Shown: positions 52,430 to 59,820 of the stretch, one piece after another
Layout: every line of letters starts with the position of its first letter
Numbering within the stretch: the first letter of the stretch is position 1
DNA from: an uncultured Sphingorhabdus sp.
GTDB taxonomy: Bacteria; Pseudomonadota; Alphaproteobacteria; Sphingomonadales; Sphingomonadaceae
Direction of reading: 5' to 3'
Assembly: GCA_937873665.1 (NCBI GenBank)
Contig: CALMYW010000517.1
Coordinates: 101,755-165,754 of the forward strand
Length of the DNA stretch: 64,000 bases
Notes under the pieces: generated by a model
Databases searched by the model: none
The model's input: only the letters and a program-made list of their open reading frames with translations
What the model was told of the DNA's origin: nothing
Position numbers and translations under genes: made by a program

Positions 52430-52770
52430 GATCGAGCGGACTGTCGGAGACACTATATCGAATGAGACCTGCATCTGGCAGGCAAGGCGCAAAGGCGTGA
52501 AGATTTTATAGTGTCCAAAGATGCCGTTCCCAACTCTACACCTTTGTGCCTTCGTGTCTTGCTTGCCGCAGGCAAGCGCCAAATCCTCCTCTCTCTCCTT
52601 TAGGGGAGAGGTGCGAGACTTGGCAGCTTGCTGCCTAGTCGCAGCGGAGAGGGGCTGGAGGAGGGAGGTATTGCGCTACTTCCCCCTCTCAACTGCGCCT
52701 AGGCGCCTTCGGCGCTAAGGCTTCGTATCTCTCCCCTGAAGCGGAGAGATTGGGCTTGCGATCCCACCCC
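52430..52770. repeat. Cluster of short inverted repeats at the 3' edge of the AT-rich cassette
   Basis: About 340 bases without a gene. It contains hairpins such as CTCTCCTTTAGGGGAGAG-like at about 52597-52612 and TCTCTCCCC/GGGGAGAG-type pairs up to 52750, plus imperfect repeats around GGCAAGGCGCAAAGGCG and TTTGTGCCTTCGTGTCTTGC. It is a run of REP-like pieces, not a CRISPR. It may mark the right edge of the acquired segment. Confidence 0.6.
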
Positions 52771-53433
52771 TCACCCCACCGTCATCAACTGGCTCGGGAA
52801 AGGCTGCACCAGCTTTCGGGCCTCCTCCCAATCGGCGGTAAGCCACGTAGAATAGTCCTCCGGATGCAGGATCACCGGCATCGCCTTTGGGTGCAGCGGG
52901 GCGATCAGCGGGTTGGGTTCGCAGGTGAGGAAGGCGAAGACCTTTTGCGGCGCGGGGGCATCTCCGCCCAAATCAAGGCCCGCCTTTGCGGGCGCCTCTG
53001 CCCATCGCCACACCCCTGCAAAGGCGGCCAATGGCTGACCGGGGATGCTGAACCAATGTTCGTCGCGCCCCGCGCCTGCCTTTGGCTCGGCAAAGCGGGT
53101 GAAGGGGACGAGGCAGCGCCCGTCGGGCTTGGCCAGCATCCCGCGCCAAAAGGGGCTATCGAGATTGCGGACATTGGTGACATGCTTGGTCACCACAGAC
53201 CCCGCGCGCTTGCCCGGCAGGCTGAGCGGCACGCCCCAGCGCATGATATCCGCCACCGCACCGCCATCCGCCACGCTATCCCGCACGACGGCCGCCTCGC
53301 GCTTTGGCCAGACATCCTCGTCCAGCCCCGCCAGCTCGGGGGACAGCGGCGCCTTCAGGCTCCACCCGATAAATTCGCGCCAGGTCGAAAGCTCTTTCTG
53401 GATTTCCGGATGATTGGCGTAGTGGTTGCACAT
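52771..53433 (-). CDS. SOS response-associated peptidase-family (SRAP/YedK) protein
   Basis: 220 residues starting MCNHYANHPE, so Cys2 becomes the N-terminal nucleophile after Met removal. The active-site Asn (N87 in HVTNVRNLDSPFW), Glu116 (RFAEPKAG) and His181 (PLHPKAMPVIL) match those of HMCES/YedK. SRAP proteins crosslink to abasic sites in single-stranded DNA. It is a complete copy. A second, degenerate SRAP gene lies at 56992. Confidence 0.95.
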   Translation of the reverse strand: MCNHYANHPEIQKELSTWREFIGWSLKAPLSPELAGLDEDVWPKREAAVVRDSVADGGAVADIMRWGVPLSLPGKRAGSVVTKHVTNVRNLDSPFWRGMLAKPDGRCLVPFTRFAEPKAGAGRDEHWFSIPGQPLAAFAGVWRWAEAPAKAGLDLGGDAPAPQKVFAFLTCEPNPLIAPLHPKAMPVILHPEDYSTWLTADWEEARKLVQPFPSQLMTVG

Positions 53434-53460
53434 AGGCCTCGGTGCTATTTCACCTACGCT

Positions 53461-53847
53461 TCAAAAACCATCGTCAAGATCGAAATTTTCGGGCGCGTCA
53501 GGATGTGGTTCACACGCCACGCCATCGCCGTCGCCATCCATATGTTCGCCATAACCTGGCTCACCTCGCCGTAAGGGGGCAAGACCTCGCGCACGGACTT
53601 CGTTGCAGCCAGCAAAACTGATGTCGGCGGGCAGTGCTGCAAAGGCCTGTTGGCGCGCTTCATAGCGCTCATATTCCCAGATTCCCAATTGGGTCGCCGC
53701 AGCTGCCCCGGCGAGAACTATCGCAGCCAAACCCCATTGGACCGGCGCCGGCTGGTTCCACGGCAGGCGGGAATGGATGCGTTCCAACTCATCGTCGCTG
53801 CGCCAATGCGTGCGACGGGATTTGTCGAAATCATGGATATCAGACAT
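53461..53847 (-). CDS. Excalibur-domain membrane protein
   Basis: 128 residues from the ATG at 53847. A membrane helix (VQWGLAAIVLAGAAAATQLG) precedes a C-terminal Excalibur calcium-binding motif with a Cys pair, FAGCNEVRARG ... GDGDGVACEPH. The DxDxDG loop binds calcium in family members. A small extracytoplasmic protein of unknown role, transcribed in the same direction as, and 27 bases upstream of, the SRAP gene. Confidence 0.82.
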   Translation of the reverse strand: MSDIHDFDKSRRTHWRSDDELERIHSRLPWNQPAPVQWGLAAIVLAGAAAATQLGIWEYERYEARQQAFAALPADISFAGCNEVRARGLAPLRRGEPGYGEHMDGDGDGVACEPHPDAPENFDLDDGF

Positions 53848-53986
53848 CGGTCGCCCCGCTCCTTTAATGCGAGTTAAAACGGCGACCATGTTGTTGTTAT
53901 TGGCAATTGTTTAAGGCGACCTGCTTCAGAGGTCAATTGCGCCATTCCCCCTATCCCTCACCACCATAACCGGCTAGGCGCAGCCC

Positions 53987-54151
53987 ATGGCTGATCTCTA
54001 TCTCAAAGCACTCGAATCCGAACGCCGCAGCCTGTGGGCAACCGCGCGGTTAAAGGGGCTGCCCAAGGATTCGCCCGAACGGATGCGGATCGCGCAGATC
54101 GATGCCGATATCGCCGCGCACAAGGCGAAGGGCAAATCGCCCAAGCCATGA
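53987..54151 (+). CDS. Small hypothetical protein upstream of the DUF952 gene
   Basis: 54 residues, helix-rich and basic (MADLYLKALESERRSLWATA, ending AHKAKGKSPKP). The stop overlaps the DUF952 start by four bases (ATGA), which supports translation. No family recognised. Confidence 0.65.
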   Translation: MADLYLKALESERRSLWATARLKGLPKDSPERMRIAQIDADIAAHKAKGKSPKP

Positions 54152-54459
54152 CCGACCACCCCGCCACCGCCTACAAAATCCTCACCGCCGACCAATGGGC
54201 GCAGTTTCAGGCCGATGGGGTGTTCCACGGCGCGCCGGTGGATCTGGCCGATGGCTATATCCACCTCTCCGCCGCCGACCAGCTGCAGGGCACGTTCGAC
54301 AAGCATTTCGCCGGGCAAAGCGGGCTGGTGATTGCCGAGGTGGACCTGGCGCAACTGGGCGGGACGGTGAAGTGGGAGGTTTCCCGGGGCAACGCCCTGT
54401 TCCCCCACATATACGGCCCGCTGCCGATGGCGGCAGTGCTGGGCGTACGGCAGGCGTAG
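54148..54459 (+). CDS. DUF952 protein
   Basis: 103 residues. The motifs YKILTADQWAQFQADGVFHG, YIHLSAADQLQGTFDKHFA and FPHIYGPLPMAAV are characteristic of the DUF952 family, a small beta protein also found fused to other genes. Biochemical role unknown. It is coupled to the 54-residue protein and followed by a strong hairpin. Confidence 0.9.
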   Translation: MTDHPATAYKILTADQWAQFQADGVFHGAPVDLADGYIHLSAADQLQGTFDKHFAGQSGLVIAEVDLAQLGGTVKWEVSRGNALFPHIYGPLPMAAVLGVRQA

Positions 54460-54513
54460 CAGCGCCCCCTCACCCAGCTACGTCTAATCGCCAAAGGCGG
54501 CAAGCATGCGCAA

Positions 54514-54534
54514 CCCTCTCCCAATGGGAGAGGG
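54514..54534 (+). terminator. Hairpin after DUF952
   Basis: CCCTCTCCC (54514-54522) pairs perfectly with GGGAGAGGG (54526-54534) across a three-base loop. The next bases, ATATTTG, are moderately T-rich. Likely end of the DUF952 transcript. Confidence 0.6.
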
Positions 54535-54603
54535 ATATTTGACGCTGTCCTACACGCACTTCCCAAGTTTATGCCCTGTGCCTTTTCGTAAAAGGACTGT
54601 GCC

Positions 54604-56211
54604 ATGAACCACCCCTCCCCCCTCCACCACGATACCGACGCCAAACTGCCCGCCGCCGCTTACCTCCGCTACGAAAGCCGTGCCGATGGCTGGAGCGCGG
54701 GGCGGCAGGCCGCATTTTTGTCGCATCTCGCCGACAATGGCCTGGTCGAGGATGCGGCGCGCAGCGTAGGAATGAGCGTCGGTGGCGGCTATTCGCTGCG
54801 TCGCACCGCGCGCGGCTATGCCTTCAATCTGGGGTGGGAGGCCGCGCTCATCATCGCGCGGCGGGTGATTTCCGACCGGCTGATGACCGCCGCGATCAAG
54901 GGTGAGGAAGCGCGCTGGGTGCGTGAAGAGGGCGTCACCACTTACACGCGGCAGAATACAAAGCTGTCCCTTACTCTTCTTGATCGCATCAATCCGGCGA
55001 CCACCCTATCCGAAGTGATGGCGGTGGCGACGCGTTTTGACTGGTTTCTGCAGTTGATCGACGAAGGGGCCAGCGCCGAAGAGCTATGGGATTTGTTCTT
55101 CGACGATGCCCTGCCCACAAGCGACATCGAGGCCCGGTCAAGGGTAAGGGCTTCGCTTCTACTTTGTGAAGAATCCGCGGGTTTTGACGAAGATGAAGAT
55201 GAGGAAGAGGATGAGCCGCCGATCGAGTATAAATCGATGGACGGGCCGCCCTGCGGTTCAAACAATATAAAAAAGCGTGCGGGCGATTATTGCCCCGGCC
55301 CTGCCGCTGTGGCACAGCTTAGCCGAGCAGGCGTAACGGGTCGCGCGTCCTGTGGGGATACTGTTTTTATGCCAATTTCTCGTCGGGCAGGCGCTGTGCT
55401 TGCCATCGCCTCGGGCCTGTTGCTGCCCACCACGCTGTCCGCCGCCACCCCGCCAGCCGCACCGCCGCCGCTCGTATGCGCTGCCATCGCGCCGCTGCCC
55501 GCCGATCTGGCCGCAATCGCCAAGGCCAAACCGGGAATCGAGCGCGAGACGGTCAAGCCCGCAGTCGACGGCCCGCTGCTCGGCGGCACGCTGGGCTGTG
55601 TCGAGACACTCGACGCCAGCGGCAGCAAGATTGCCGTGATGCGCTCCGAAGAATTCACGCTGCAAGGGGTGAAGGGGCGCATCGTCTATAATGAAAGCAG
55701 CGTCAGCATTGCGCTCGATCCCAGCCGCATGCCGCGCCGTGTGCTGTCGAGCATTGGCGCAGGGGACTTTCATTGCAGTTGGCCGGCCATCGGCACCAAC
55801 TCCGCGCGGTGCGAGGTCGGCATTGATGCCGATGCCAATATGCGGATGATCGGTTTGGCCGCCAATGAAGGCCAGGTTGCGGCGCTGGAGGTGTACCCCG
55901 CGCTTTTCCGCACCGGCACCGACGCAATGGATGCCGATAAGCCCGTTCGGCTGTACAATGCAGCAGGCGCATCGATGGAGATGCGCTGGGACAAGGGCCA
56001 GATGGTCTTCATCCAGTTCCTCAAATCGCTGATGTTCGAAGGCGCACCCTTTGTCAGCATTATCAATGGTTTGAAACCGGGCGACTATCTGTCGGTCGAG
56101 GCCTATGAGCGCGGCAAGGACAAACCTTCAATCCGCCGGGCGGAGGCGAGCGTGGTGATCGGCAACCTCAACACGGCGCTGGCTCTGGCGGAGGCCCTGC
56201 GGAAGAAGTGA
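54604..56211 (+). CDS. HTH-like protein fused in frame to a secreted domain
   Basis: 535 residues. Residues 1-205 form a cytoplasmic protein with a helix-turn-helix-like region (GRQAAFLSHLADNGLVEDAA, VGMSVGGGYSLRRTA) and an acidic tail (GFDEDEDEEEDEPP), a pattern met in sphingomonads as a standalone protein. Residues about 215-255 look like untranslated sequence (KSMDGPPCGSNNIKKRAGDY). Residue 256 is a Met starting a signal peptide and a secreted domain. A lost stop, or simple absence of one, between two genes is the likely cause. Confidence 0.6.
   Translation: MNHPSPLHHDTDAKLPAAAYLRYESRADGWSAGRQAAFLSHLADNGLVEDAARSVGMSVGGGYSLRRTARGYAFNLGWEAALIIARRVISDRLMTAAIKGEEARWVREEGVTTYTRQNTKLSLTLLDRINPATTLSEVMAVATRFDWFLQLIDEGASAEELWDLFFDDALPTSDIEARSRVRASLLLCEESAGFDEDEDEEEDEPPIEYKSMDGPPCGSNNIKKRAGDYCPGPAAVAQLSRAGVTGRASCGDTVFMPISRRAGAVLAIASGLLLPTTLSAATPPAAPPPLVCAAIAPLPADLAAIAKAKPGIERETVKPAVDGPLLGGTLGCVETLDASGSKIAVMRSEEFTLQGVKGRIVYNESSVSIALDPSRMPRRVLSSIGAGDFHCSWPAIGTNSARCEVGIDADANMRMIGLAANEGQVAALEVYPALFRTGTDAMDADKPVRLYNAAGASMEMRWDKGQMVFIQFLKSLMFEGAPFVSIINGLKPGDYLSVEAYERGKDKPSIRRAEASVVIGNLNTALALAEALRKK
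55369..56211 (+). CDS. Probable separate secreted protein (internal start of the fused frame)
   Basis: 280 residues if translation begins at the internal ATG at 55369. RRAGAVLAIASGLLLPTTLS ending in AA is a convincing signal peptide. GGGGA lies about nine bases upstream. The mature part has a pair of Cys (PPLVCAAIAP, GTLGCVETLD) and a beta-rich composition. No family recognised. This entry overlaps the fused reading frame above and is the more likely functional product. Confidence 0.6.
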   Translation: MPISRRAGAVLAIASGLLLPTTLSAATPPAAPPPLVCAAIAPLPADLAAIAKAKPGIERETVKPAVDGPLLGGTLGCVETLDASGSKIAVMRSEEFTLQGVKGRIVYNESSVSIALDPSRMPRRVLSSIGAGDFHCSWPAIGTNSARCEVGIDADANMRMIGLAANEGQVAALEVYPALFRTGTDAMDADKPVRLYNAAGASMEMRWDKGQMVFIQFLKSLMFEGAPFVSIINGLKPGDYLSVEAYERGKDKPSIRRAEASVVIGNLNTALALAEALRKK

Positions 56212-56221
56212 GACGCGCGCG

Positions 56222-56923
56222 CTACCACCGAAAATCGATGCGTACCTCTCCCGCGTCGCTGCCATCGGGCTGAAAGCGGCGTTCGGTGATGCTGCCCTGC
56301 CCTTGATGGTCGACCAGCACGACGGTGCTGCACCGTGTGCCATAGACCGGGGCCTTGATGAAAATCGGCACGCCGCCATCGTCGAGCAGGCTTTCGTCTC
56401 GTAGCAGCGCGAACAGTTCTTCGGGCGTTGCGTCGCGGTCGATCCAGCCGGAAAGCGCGGCCTCCATGGAGGTTTTGCGCGGCCAGGGCTCGCCCGGATG
56501 GCCGTTGGAAAGCCCGTGGATTCCGGCCGAGAGTGGCACGCGTTGCGGCTCTGGCAGGTTCGATAGCAATGTCGCGCCGTCCCGCCCGGTGAGCAGCAGG
56601 TTGAACGGGTTGAAACCGGGAAGCGCAGCCATTTCGGGCGCTTTCCCCGCTATCAACCAATCGCCAACCAGCGCCCCGCGCGACGCCTTGGCGGGATCGG
56701 GTCCGTCTGGATTGCGGATGTTGGTGACGACCGCGAGCCGCCCCTCCTCGCTCACGCCCAGCCAGCCGCCGCCCGCCTGCAAATCCCGCCCGGCAAGGAC
56801 TTGCGGCGCCTCTGCCCAACGGCCCAGCGGGTCTGCTTCCCGCGCGTGGAATTCGTCGCGGTTGCCAGCCAGCACCAGCTTCCAGCGCGGATGGCAATCA
56901 AGGGCGATGGCGACTACACACAT
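56222..56923 (-). CDS. NRDE-family protein
   Basis: 233 residues beginning MCVVAIALDCHPRWKLVLAG, with the family's NRDE in LAGNRDEFHAREADPLGRW. Cys2 becomes N-terminal, as in Ntn hydrolases, and the fold is of that class. Family members are related to TANGO2 and have no proven substrate in bacteria. Read divergently from the fused ORF's end and away from the degenerate SRAP gene. Confidence 0.88.
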   Translation of the reverse strand: MCVVAIALDCHPRWKLVLAGNRDEFHAREADPLGRWAEAPQVLAGRDLQAGGGWLGVSEEGRLAVVTNIRNPDGPDPAKASRGALVGDWLIAGKAPEMAALPGFNPFNLLLTGRDGATLLSNLPEPQRVPLSAGIHGLSNGHPGEPWPRKTSMEAALSGWIDRDATPEELFALLRDESLLDDGGVPIFIKAPVYGTRCSTVVLVDHQGQGSITERRFQPDGSDAGEVRIDFRW

Positions 56924-56991
56924 GCCGCGCCTATCGCCCAGCCCGCGATGAAAAGCGAGAGAGGACGGCAAATGGATGCACGATTGCGGGG

Positions 56992-57603
56992 TCAGCCCAG
57001 GCTTTCGACGATCAGGTCCGCCTTGCCATAAGGCTTGATGAGGGCACTGGCCTCCTTCCAATCGGCTCGTAACCATTGTTCCTGCGCGGCTTCATCCAAA
57101 AGCGCCGGCATGCTGGAAGGGGCTTTACCGCCTTCGACGGGCAGCAACGCATGGCTTGGTTCGGTCGTCAACATTGCGAAAACCGGCATATCGGTAAGGT
57201 CGCGCCAGATGCCGGCGGCGGCAAATGCCGTCCGACCGCTTATATGGCATCGTAAATGCCGGCCCTTGGGTCCAAGTGAAACGACAAAGGAGGTCAACGG
57301 GATCAGACAACGCAACCCCGCATGCCGCAGATTGCCAATCCAGAACGGACTTTCCAGATTGCGCACATGGCTGACCCAGCGCATCGCGCCGGGCGGTGTC
57401 ATTTCCGCGGACTGGCCGGGTGCCGGATAGCCCCAGTGCATTGGCCGGATCACTTTGCGCCCGGTGCTGCCTGCACGGACAATGACCGGGGCAAACTGTG
57501 CGGGCTGGATATCCCCTCCCGCCCAAGGGTCAGGTCCGGCGTCGGCCCTGAATATGGTCGCAACGGCTTCGGACGGCAGATCGAGCGAGCAAGTTAATAC
57601 CAT
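56992..57603 (-). CDS. Degenerate SRAP-family paralogue, probably non-catalytic
   Basis: 203 residues. The SRAP scaffold is evident in MHWGYPAPGQ, VSHVRNLESPFWIGNLRH and LTTEPSHALLPVEGGKAPSS. But the nucleophile Cys is at position 5, not 2, the Asn87 equivalent is His79, the catalytic Glu is replaced by Val (FVVSLGPKGR) and the His of LHPKAMP is missing. So the four active-site positions seen in the complete copy at 52771 are lost. It may be a binding protein without crosslinking activity. Confidence 0.8.
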   Translation of the reverse strand: MVLTCSLDLPSEAVATIFRADAGPDPWAGGDIQPAQFAPVIVRAGSTGRKVIRPMHWGYPAPGQSAEMTPPGAMRWVSHVRNLESPFWIGNLRHAGLRCLIPLTSFVVSLGPKGRHLRCHISGRTAFAAAGIWRDLTDMPVFAMLTTEPSHALLPVEGGKAPSSMPALLDEAAQEQWLRADWKEASALIKPYGKADLIVESLG

Positions 57604-57649
57604 GCACCCATTAAGCGAAGCATGGCTCTACTGAAAAGCCTTCGCTGGC

Positions 57650-57835
57650 TCAGCCGCGCGGCTCCGAGCGCCGGTCGATATTGGATCGGCGGTCACCATC
57701 CGATCGCCGGTCCTTGCCGGAACGCCTTTCCGGGCCGCTATAGGCAGGATCGTTCATTCGGCGGCGATCTTCACCGGATCGCCGCTCTGTGCGCTGCCTG
57801 CGGTCGCCCTGTCGCTTGTCGTCATCACCACCCAT
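57650..57835 (-). CDS. Small RRxGxDRR-repeat protein
   Basis: 61 residues from the ATG at 57835 (GGAGGGG upstream). Repeated ERRSGEDRRR, GPERRSGKDRRSDGDRRS and NIDRRS motifs make it extremely charged. Such RRxGxDRR runs are also seen in PilZ/c-di-GMP-related and phosphorelay proteins of alphaproteobacteria, but a role here is only a guess. Base use is normal. Confidence 0.65.
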   Translation of the reverse strand: MGGDDDKRQGDRRQRTERRSGEDRRRMNDPAYSGPERRSGKDRRSDGDRRSNIDRRSEPRG

Positions 57836-58011
57836 AATCGCCCCTCCACGGCAATACCAGAAACTGCAATACGATCTGCGACCTGCTGTTCCACCCACAA
57901 TAAAGTGCTAAAACCAAAGATATAGTAAAGACTTTTTACATTTTTTGACTGAAGTCAAGGAAACCGTTCTCTTTCGATCGCATGCAATGGGCGTTCTAAA
58001 AGGGAGTTTCC

Positions 58012-58122
58012 ATGTCTGACCTTTCGATTTTGCCTGTCGCCATTTTTGCCGGCATGATGGGCGCATTCATGGCCGTGATGCTGTTTGTCGTGGTGACCGA
58101 CCGGGATCCTAAAAAGGGCTGA
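58012..58122 (+). CDS. Single-span small membrane protein
   Basis: 36 residues (MSDLSILPVAIFAGMMGAFM ... VTDRDPKKG) with one membrane helix and a charged tail. AAAAGGGAG seven bases before the ATG is a strong ribosome-binding site, so the gene is likely real. Its stop lies five bases before the convergent DUF1905 stop. Confidence 0.6.
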   Translation: MSDLSILPVAIFAGMMGAFMAVMLFVVVTDRDPKKG

Positions 58123-58127
58123 TGCCT

Positions 58128-58448
58128 TTAATAGGCCAGTTGCACCAAGACCTCGTCGCCAGCAATCAAGCCTTCTGCCTTGCGCACGGCGGCCTTGACC
58201 GGCAGTAGATAGCCACCACTCTCCTTGGATGGAAAGACCGAGGTTTGCCATCTGGTATCGCCGATTGTAGCTTTTACGCGGATCGAGCCCCAGCCGCGTC
58301 GTTGCCCGCCTTCCAGCCGCCGCATCAGCGCAGTGGCGCGGATCGCTTCGGCCGCTTCGCCATCAATGGTCAGGAAATGCCAGCTCGCCGGGGCTTCGGG
58401 GCTGCTCCAGATCCATAGGGTAGCGCTGGTCTCGACGCTCTCGCTCAC
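58128..58448 (-). CDS. DUF1905 protein
   Basis: 106 residues. The segments ASWHFLTIDGEAAEAIRATA, RRGWGSIRVKATIGDTRWQT and SVFPSKESGGYLLPVKAAVR match DUF1905. The domain is a small beta barrel of unknown role. Its start overlaps the stop of the cyclophilin-type gene by four bases, so the two are coupled. Confidence 0.88.
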   Translation of the reverse strand: MSESVETSATLWIWSSPEAPASWHFLTIDGEAAEAIRATALMRRLEGGQRRGWGSIRVKATIGDTRWQTSVFPSKESGGYLLPVKAAVRKAEGLIAGDEVLVQLAY

Positions 58449-59488
58449 TGCGTCTTCCGCCGGATGGGGACCGGGATATTGCAGATGTCTGCCCCACCCG
58501 CAGGAATGATGAAGAATGGATCACGCCGGTTGGCGCGGGCATCGGCATAGGCCGCGAAGCTGGCGCTTTCGGTTGAAAGATATTCGAAAGCGGGCAGGTC
58601 AGAGATTTCATTGCCGAGGCGCACCGAGGTGATCGGAACCCGCTCCTCCTCCTTTTCGTAAAAGCCCAGCGGCCCTGTTCCGCGCGGCAGGCTGGAAAGA
58701 TGCTCAATCCCCTCAATCACCCGCCCAACCAGCGCGATATTGCGATCCAGATGCCGCGGTGCGTGGCCGATAACGGTGTAGAGTTCGGCTCCGGTTCCGG
58801 TGTCGGGCGACAGGTTACGACCGACGCCGACCATGGCGTAGCAGTGGGTTGGCCAGAGATCTTTCGGCATGAGCATCAATTTTGGTGTGGTTTGGGACGC
58901 ACCTTGCCGTGCATATTCGCTCGCTGAAGTCATAGCGACCGGAAACCCGCCAACAAAGCTAAAGCTGCGCGCGTATGGATCTTCAAAATGCGGGATGTTG
59001 TCGCCCATTGGCGGCCTCGGAAGCAGTTCCATCAGCGCCTCGCGCTTTCCACCCACTCCCCATACTTGCTCCATCACCCCTACTCTAAAAGGAGTGACAT
59101 ACTCGCGCTCCGGCACCACCGCCAATCCCTCAGGCAAAGCCTTCTTCTCGGTCGCATCTCCCCATTGCACGACATAATTGTCCTGTACGCGGTTGACGCT
59201 GGTGCCGTCCCACCACTTCGCCGCCGCCAGCTTGCGGATATTGCCCACCCAGCCCTGGCTGAAAGGCGCGGGCATCAACTGGATAACCACGCGACGGGCT
59301 TTGCCCTTGGCGTCGGGCGCCAAGTCCATCACCAATAGATCAGACGGTGCAATGGCAACCCACTCTTCCGCCTGCGCCTTGGCAACGATTTCCGGCGGCG
59401 AAGGATATTCGGGTTTCGTATCCTGGGCGGACAAGGGGAGCGCGGCAAAAGCGGCAGCGCAGGCGAGCAACAAGGGCTTTTTGATCAT
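58445..59488 (-). CDS. Peptidylprolyl isomerase, cyclophilin type, exported
   Basis: 347 residues starting at the ATG at 59488 with a signal peptide (KKPLLLACAAAFAALPLSAQ). The cyclophilin domain is seen in RRVVIQLMPAPFSQGWVGNI, VQDNYVVQWGDAT and the C-terminal NIALVGRVIEGIEHLSSLPR. It likely assists folding in the periplasm. Longer upstream frames run through the tRNA-Ser on the other strand and were rejected. Confidence 0.87.
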   Translation of the reverse strand: MIKKPLLLACAAAFAALPLSAQDTKPEYPSPPEIVAKAQAEEWVAIAPSDLLVMDLAPDAKGKARRVVIQLMPAPFSQGWVGNIRKLAAAKWWDGTSVNRVQDNYVVQWGDATEKKALPEGLAVVPEREYVTPFRVGVMEQVWGVGGKREALMELLPRPPMGDNIPHFEDPYARSFSFVGGFPVAMTSASEYARQGASQTTPKLMLMPKDLWPTHCYAMVGVGRNLSPDTGTGAELYTVIGHAPRHLDRNIALVGRVIEGIEHLSSLPRGTGPLGFYEKEEERVPITSVRLGNEISDLPAFEYLSTESASFAAYADARANRRDPFFIIPAGGADICNIPVPIRRKTQ

Positions 59489-59560
59489 CCGCACCTTATT
59501 GCAAAGCATCGGCGCTTGCGAAAGCAACATTCTCACGATAGGGCGCGCCATCCAGGATGC

Positions 59561-59651
59561 GGAGACGTGGCCGAGTGGTCGAAGGCGCTCGCCTGGAAAG
59601 TGAGTATACGGCAAAACCGTATCGAGGGTTCGAATCCCTCCGTCTCCGCCA
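59561..59651 (+). tRNA. tRNA-Ser(GGA)
   Basis: A 91-base class II tRNA with CCA encoded. GGAGACG (59561-59567) pairs with CGTCTCC (59641-59647). The anticodon loop holds CTGGAAA, giving anticodon GGA. The long variable arm (TATACGGCAAAACCGTATCG) is typical of tRNA-Ser. T-arm GGTTCGAATCC follows. Its 3' end is the usual kind of target for a tyrosine integrase, and one follows directly. Confidence 0.95.
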
Positions 59652-59820
59652 TTTCCTGATTTTTCACAATACGCCGCGAACGCGGGCGAACGGCTGAAAG
59701 CTAGGTTTTTCAACATTTTTTCGTAGATTTTGAGTTCGCAATGGACTGTGGGAGCACGCGTCAAATCGCTGCCTAAATTATGGCTACCAGTAATTGAATA
59801 AGACCTATATTGCGAGTCAC

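Noticed and set aside
52430..52770. CRISPR array
   Set aside because: The repeats are inverted, of varied length and without regular spacers, and no cas gene is near.
59489..59764. Upstream extension of the cyclophilin gene through the tRNA-Ser region
   Set aside because: The extension is the reverse-strand translation of the tRNA and has no ribosome-binding site, whereas the ATG at 59488 gives a proper signal peptide.
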